This document shows positions 6,255-8,161 of a stretch of DNA of 8,161 nucleotides, in pieces. The position numbers and the translations under genes were made by a program. Source of the DNA: Pseudomonadota bacterium. Its GTDB lineage: Bacteria > Desulfobacterota > Syntrophia > Syntrophales > UBA5619. The stretch covers positions 1-8,161 of the forward strand of contig JAHJXP010000251.1 in assembly GCA_018827585.1 (NCBI GenBank), written 5' to 3'. The notes beneath the pieces were generated by a model, which was given only the letters and a program-made list of their open reading frames with translations, did not search any database and had not been told where the DNA came from. Position 1 is the first letter of the stretch. Every line of letters begins with the position of its first letter.

Positions 6255-6299
6255 AATGCCAAATCAACTTGTTAGATATATCGATCCGGGTTTGGCATT
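6255..6299. repeat. 9-bp inverted repeat overlapping the -24 element
   Basis: AATGCCAAA (6255-6263) is the exact reverse complement of TTTGGCATT (6291-6299), with 27 bases between. The right arm covers the -24 element of the acoA promoter and the left arm overlaps the IHF site by two bases. It may be a second protein site that could block sigma-54 polymerase, a partial mirror of the promoter box, or chance. Confidence 0.4.
6262..6274 (+). promoter_or_regulatory. IHF binding site
   Basis: AATCAACTTGTTA matches the IHF consensus WATCAANNNNTTR at every defined position. It sits between the candidate enhancer dyad (6205-6222) and the -24/-12 promoter (6293-6308). That is where IHF bends DNA to bring an enhancer-bound activator to sigma-54 polymerase. 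Confidence 0.6.
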
Positions 6300-6308
6300 T
6301 CCGTTGCA
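6293..6308 (+). promoter_or_regulatory. Sigma-54 (-24/-12) promoter of acoAB
   Basis: TGGCAT, five bases, TTGCA: only the sixth base of the -24 element departs from the consensus TGGCAC-N5-TTGCA. The invariant GG (6294-6295) and GC (6306-6307) are separated by exactly 10 bases. The start would be near 6319, leaving an untranslated leader of about 130 bases before acoA. With an AAA+ GAFTGA activator encoded in the same locus, this is the likely acetoin-inducible promoter. Confidence 0.85.
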
Positions 6309-6439
6309 GTATTTGTTTTGATTATATTCTGATCAATCCGACGGTTGCCGTTCGGTCGCGCCCGTCCCAACGTTACGTTCTTTTCCCGGATACCCGTGGC
6401 GGTTCCGAAGATCCGCCATATTCAAGCTTTGACAAGGAT

Positions 6440-6446
6440 GAGGAGG
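6440..6446 (+). promoter_or_regulatory. Strong ribosome binding site of acoA
   Basis: GAGGAGG is placed six bases before ATG 6453. It decides the start: the frame is open to 6345, but the extra 36 residues lack a ribosome site and would begin only just downstream of the promoter. Confidence 0.8.
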
Positions 6447-6452
6447 TTTCGA

Positions 6453-7421
6453 ATGAAGCTCTCGAAAGACAAGCAGCTTGCCCTCTACACCACCATGAAA
6501 ACGATCCGGCTCTTCGAAGAGCGGATCTCCGATCTGTACGCGCGCGGCCAGATTCCCGGCCTGGTGCATCTTTACATCGGCGAGGAGGCGGTGGCGGCCG
6601 GCGTCTGTGCGGCATTGCGGGAGGACGACTACATTACCAGCACCCACCGGGGCCACGGCCACGTGATCGCCAAGGGTGCCGAGCTCAATCCGATGATGGC
6701 CGAACTTTACGGAAAAAAGACGGGCTACTGCAAGGGCAAGGGGGGATCCATGCACATCGCCGACATGACCGTGGGCATCCTGGGCGCCAACGGTATTGCC
6801 GGCGGCGGTCTGCCCATCGCGGTGGGCGCCGGATGGTCGGCCAAGTGGCGGGGCACCGACCAGGTGGCGGTCTGTTTTTTCGGAGACGGATCCTCCAACA
6901 ACGGCACCTTCCATGAAAGCCTCAATCTGGCCTCGGTGCATCGGCTTCCGGTCATTTTCGTCTGTGAGAACAACCTGTACGGAATCTCCGTTTGCCAGGC
7001 GAAGCACCAGGCGATCACGGACGTGGCCGTGCGCGCCACCGCCTACGACATGCCCGGGGTGGTGGTCGACGGAAACGACGTTACCGCGGTCTTCCAGGCA
7101 GCGGAAAAAGCGGTGAAAAGGGCCCGGGCCGGGGAAGGCCCCACCCTTGTCGAATGCAAAACCTACCGCTGGCGCGGGCACCACGAAGGAGATCCAAACC
7201 AGGGCGCCCGTTACCGCACCAGAGAGGAAATCGATGTCTGGAAGAACAAGTGCCCCATCGAGCGGTTCGCACGGCAGATGGTCAGCAACCGCACCGCCAC
7301 GGCCAAGAAGATCGAAGCCATCGACCGGGAGATCACCGGCCGGATCGATGCCGCGGTGGCCTACGCCGAAACGAGCGAGTTTCCCGCCTACGAGGAAATG
7401 TTCGAAGACGTCTACGTATAA
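6453..7421 (+). CDS. acoA: AcoA, acetoin dehydrogenase E1 component alpha subunit
   Basis: This is the alpha subunit of the ThDP-dependent E1 of the acetoin dehydrogenase complex. E1 cleaves acetoin, releasing acetaldehyde and passing the acetyl unit to the lipoyl group of E2 (AcoC) to make acetyl-CoA. The 322-residue product starts MKLSKDKQLALYTTM. It carries HRGHGH (65-70), CKGKGGSMHIAD (93-104), the ThDP/Mg motif from GDG (144-146) to NN (173-174), and YRWRGHHEGDP (238-248). The last motif reads as AcoA-like rather than the phosphorylation-loop form of classical pyruvate dehydrogenase E1 alpha. The short length also fits AcoA. It is first in the operon, behind a sigma-54 promoter, with acoB 19 bases downstream. 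A pyruvate or other 2-oxo acid dehydrogenase role cannot be excluded from E1 alone, but the AcoR-type regulator favours acetoin. Confidence 0.92.
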   Translation: MKLSKDKQLALYTTMKTIRLFEERISDLYARGQIPGLVHLYIGEEAVAAGVCAALREDDYITSTHRGHGHVIAKGAELNPMMAELYGKKTGYCKGKGGSMHIADMTVGILGANGIAGGGLPIAVGAGWSAKWRGTDQVAVCFFGDGSSNNGTFHESLNLASVHRLPVIFVCENNLYGISVCQAKHQAITDVAVRATAYDMPGVVVDGNDVTAVFQAAEKAVKRARAGEGPTLVECKTYRWRGHHEGDPNQGARYRTREEIDVWKNKCPIERFARQMVSNRTATAKKIEAIDREITGRIDAAVAYAETSEFPAYEEMFEDVYV

Positions 7422-7440
7422 AGGAAGGTGTGATTCGAGA

Positions 7441-8161
7441 TGAGAGAAATAACCTATAGCGAAGCGCTGAATGAGGCATTGCGGCAGTGTATGGAGGCCG
7501 ACGAGCGGGTGGTGGTGCTCGGTGAAGACGTCGGCTGCTACGGCGGCATCTTCCAGGTAACCAAGGGCCTGCAGGAGCGGTTCGGGCCCGATCGGGTGGT
7601 GGACACCCCCATTTCCGAGGCCGGATTCGTCGGCGCCAGCGTGGGGGCGGCCCTGACCGGCATGCGGCCGGTGACCGAAATCATGTTCATCGATTTTACC
7701 ACCGTGTGCATGGACATGATCATCAACCAGATGGCCAAGATGCATTATATGTTCGGCGGCAAGGGGAAGGTTCCCATGGTGCTGCGCACCAATATCGGCG
7801 CCGGCAGGGGAACGGCCGCCCAGCACTCCCAGAGCTTCCATTCCCTCTTCATGCACGTGCCCGGTCTTCTGGTGGCCGCCCCGGCCACGCCCCATGACGC
7901 CAAGGGACTGCTGATCGAGGCCATTCGCAACGACAATCCGGTCATTTTCGTCGAGCACAAGCGGCTCTACAACACCAAAGGACCGGTGCCCGAGGAAATG
8001 TACACCATCCCCTTCGGCAAGGCCGAGGTCAAGCGCAGCGGCGCGGACGTGACGGTGGTGGCCACCCATGCCCTGGTGCTCAGCGCCCTGGAAGCGGCCG
8101 ATGAGGCCGCCGTTTCCGGCATCGATGTAGAGGTGGTGGATCCGCGCACCCTCACGCCCCT
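7441..8161 (+). CDS. acoB: AcoB, acetoin dehydrogenase E1 component beta subunit (3' truncated by window)
   Basis: This is the beta subunit that pairs with AcoA to form the E1 heterotetramer. The frame opens with ATG 7441, with GGAAGG 11 bases upstream, and stays open to the right edge. About 240 residues are visible of an expected 325-340. Family blocks include GEDVGCYGGIFQVTKGL (28-44), DTPISEAGFVG with the catalytic glutamate at 60, TGMRPVTEIMF (73-83), NQMAKMHYMFGG (96-107), AQHSQSFHSLF with an active-site histidine at 129, and VVDPRTLTP near the edge. It is translated from the same message as acoA. Downstream genes, expected to include acoC (E2), are outside the window. Confidence 0.93.

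Noticed and set aside
6333..8069. 578-codon minus-strand open frame
   Set aside because: It is antisense to both acoA and acoB and crosses the gap between them. It is rich in His, Gly and Val without any domain, as expected for the complement of GC-rich codons.
1..8161. tRNA, rRNA, CRISPR arrays or riboswitches
   Set aside because: No cloverleaf, regularly spaced repeat array or recognisable riboswitch core was seen on either strand by reading. No covariance-model search could be run.

Overview
The window holds most of an acetoin-catabolism (aco) locus from a GC-rich Gram-negative bacterium that uses sigma-54. Six protein genes are supported. Four lie on the minus strand: lipA, an acetolactate-synthase-like ThDP enzyme, an AcoR-type sigma-54 activator, and lipB. 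Two lie on the plus strand: acoA and the start of acoB, which runs off the right edge. Aco genes with their own lipoate-synthesis genes would fit an anaerobic Desulfobacterota (delta-proteobacterial) lineage, but this placement is inference from gene content, not a measured phylogeny.

Layout. Bases 1-60 look like the outer end of an IS21-type insertion sequence that continues off the left edge. Bases 61-271 are an AT-rich spacer. lipB (272-991) overlaps the end of acoR (988-2976) by a GTGA, so the two are probably co-transcribed and translationally coupled. Bases 2977-3272 hold the acoR leader, a possible acoR promoter and a possible weak terminator. The ThDP enzyme (3273-4973) follows lipA (4991-5914) by 17 bases. 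Its base composition is strikingly lower in GC than its neighbours: one 60-base row inside it counts 26 G+C, against 42 in a lipA row and 45 in an acoA row. Bases 5915-6452 are the divergent control region between lipA and acoA. acoA is 6453-7421 and acoB is 7441 to the edge.

How it fits together. AcoA and AcoB are the E1 alpha and beta subunits of an acetoin dehydrogenase complex, whose E2 subunit needs a lipoyl group. LipB transfers octanoate to the E2 lipoyl domain and LipA inserts the sulfurs, so the locus carries its own cofactor-maturation genes. AcoR is a GAF-PAS-AAA+-Fis activator. Upstream of acoA the sequence shows the layout such an activator uses: a dyad (possible binding site), a perfect IHF consensus, and a near-consensus -24/-12 promoter. 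lipA appears to have a separate sigma-70 promoter, read in the opposite direction.

The most unusual element is the low-GC ThDP-enzyme segment (about 3060-5030), which looks acquired. Its right boundary seems to fall inside the last codons of lipA. No RNA gene, CRISPR array or complete mobile element was seen.
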